A stretch of DNA of 34,329 nt from Chloroflexota bacterium. GTDB lineage: Bacteria > Chloroflexota > Chloroflexia > QHBQ01 > JADMIH01. The notes below the pieces were generated by a model. It saw only the letters and a list, made by a program, of their open reading frames with translations, made no database searches and had not been told where the DNA came from. This document shows positions 33,480-34,329 of this stretch, in pieces; position 1 is the stretch's first letter; each line of letters opens with the position of its first letter. The DNA lies in contig JADMIH010000024.1 in the NCBI GenBank assembly GCA_015478675.1, forward strand, positions 1-34,329. The letters run 5' to 3'. Both the position numbers and the translations under genes were made by a program.

Positions 33480-34177
33480 TAGATCCTGACGAGCTTAGAA
33501 GGTGGGTAGAGGCGAAGGTTGCGGAGAGTGCTAAGGCAGACCAAGCTGCCGAGATGATAGACCCCGATGCAATCAGGAGACGAATAGAAGAAAAGATTAC
33601 GGCTAATCTCTCTGAGGTTATCGGCACGCGGCTGCACAATGTCTATTACCGCAGGTTCCCCTTTGAGTTAGGCCCTGAGGGGACCGCAGAGCGTACTAAG
33701 CCTTTCTTCTACACTGATGGCGAAGTGGAGCTTAGATTTGCGCTGGGAAGATCTATTTTCATTACATGGTGCTCGGCGCCTCGCCCCAACAGAGAGGACG
33801 CAGCATATATGGTATGTGCTTTGGATGCATCAGGCTTTACTATGGACGCCGAGCTTACTTCGTTTGAGGTCAGTGAAGCACGGGCATGGAAACTCCTGGT
33901 TGACAGCACCTTACAGAGAGTAGACCTGCTGGGGTGGGACGTTCTGCCTTATGTGCTCAAGCTTCAATTTGAGGGTGGCAGCGTATATATAGGCAGCGGA
34001 GATGGTAGCTACAGGGCTGGTGTCACATACGGCTTCTTTGGCGATGGCGATTGCGTGCTGGTTTGCACCCCCGAAGAATTGCAGGCGCAACAGCGGTTAT
34101 CGCTGTCAGAAGGCACAGAGTGGAAAGTCCTCCTGTCTCTACCTGAGGTTGAAGGCAGGGGAGGACCGTCTGCATAG
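33476..34177 (+). CDS. Unknown protein between MoxR and DUF58 genes
   Basis: This 233-residue soluble protein matches no family I recognise. The first 40 residues are helical and hold two similar segments ([15 protein letters not shown] and [15 protein letters not shown]), a small internal duplication. The remainder looks mixed alpha/beta with many aromatic residues ([40 protein letters not shown]). There is no signal peptide or membrane helix. The start, TTG 33476, overlaps the MoxR stop, which implies coupling. The first repeat could mean the true start is ATG 33554. Position suggests a role with the MoxR/DUF58 system. Confidence 0.65.
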   Translation: MIDPDELRRWVEAKVAESAKADQAAEMIDPDAIRRRIEEKITANLSEVIGTRLHNVYYRRFPFELGPEGTAERTKPFFYTDGEVELRFALGRSIFITWCSAPRPNREDAAYMVCALDASGFTMDAELTSFEVSEARAWKLLVDSTLQRVDLLGWDVLPYVLKLQFEGGSVYIGSGDGSYRAGVTYGFFGDGDCVLVCTPEELQAQQRLSLSEGTEWKVLLSLPEVEGRGGPSA

Positions 34178-34329
34178 GTGATCACTCGTCGCGCGCTCTA
34201 CATGTTACTCTTCGTTGCGCCTATTCTGGCGCTGGGGACTATTAGCTCTGCGGCTTTCTGGGGGGCCGGGCTATACGCGGCTGGGCTGCTAGGGCTGCTA
34301 GCAGCTGATTTCGCGCTTTCCCCCAAGCC
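34178..34329 (+). CDS. DUF58 domain protein, N-terminal part only
   Basis: A GTG at 34178, directly after the previous stop, opens a frame that runs off the window. The first 50 residues give two hydrophobic helices (ALYMLLFVAPILALGTI and GLYAAGLLGLLAADF) and end in a LLAADFALSPK-like segment, the usual start of DUF58 proteins. Together with the MoxR gene upstream this makes the call likely. The diagnostic DUF58 core lies outside the window. Confidence 0.65.
   Translation, partial: MITRRALYMLLFVAPILALGTISSAAFWGAGLYAAGLLGLLAADFALSPK

Overview
The window looks like a chromosome segment of a moderately GC-rich, probably monoderm bacterium, most likely a member of the Chloroflexota. The case rests on the gene mix. 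Secreted beta-propellers carry long Thr/Pro-rich linkers, anchored in one case by S-layer homology (SLH) domains and in another by an LPxTG-like tail. A DUF4129-DUF4350-MoxR-DUF58 cluster and a yacL-ispD-ispF-dtd run are present, and no outer-membrane genes were seen. The phylum call is inference from gene content. No rRNA, tRNA, CRISPR array, prophage or complete transposase gene was found.

Layout. 1-3600: end of a dispersed repeat, then PrsW protease, GNAT acetyltransferase and epoxide-hydrolase-like alpha/beta hydrolase in one tight operon, then a SAM methyltransferase. 3601-4191: remains of a DUF433/PIN-like toxin-antitoxin pair. 4192-5283: orphan CcrM-like adenine methyltransferase. 5439-5609: a strong promoter followed by a small structured RNA with no gene behind it. 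5619-9992 (minus): LPxTG-like anchored WD40 protein, LuxR-type regulator, MFS exporter. 10010-10958: CsoR-family repressor and a small membrane protein, divergent from the exporter around a shared operator. 11042-11378: repeat element. 11483-13754: phytoene-desaturase-like oxidoreductase and OsmC protein. 13925-16714: a large SLH-anchored sialidase-like/cupredoxin protein. 16945-17226 (minus): glycine-zipper protein. 17435-20862: VWA, four-helix membrane protein, zinc-ribbon/FHA protein and amidase lipoprotein in one operon. 20971-21876: ferredoxin-like/thioredoxin fusion. 21989-22879 (minus): two small genes. 23017-23374: two repeat elements tail to tail. 23543-26465: yacL, ispD, ispF, dtd. 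26617-34329: membrane protein, DUF4129, DUF4350, then an inserted block (DoxX on minus, HARE-HTH/Mrr nuclease on plus), then MoxR, an unknown protein and the start of DUF58.

The most unusual signals are these. A 13-base motif (TCTGAACAnTTAC-like), which is also the terminal repeat of the dispersed elements, lies 13-14 bp upstream of the -35 box of five separate genes. A promoter-driven, terminated, unassigned small RNA lies at 5474-5609. A CsoR-type repressor has lost the usual His ligand and sits at a divergent promoter with an exporter. A modification-sensing restriction enzyme splits the MoxR cluster. A toxin-antitoxin pair appears to have collapsed into one reading region by deletion.
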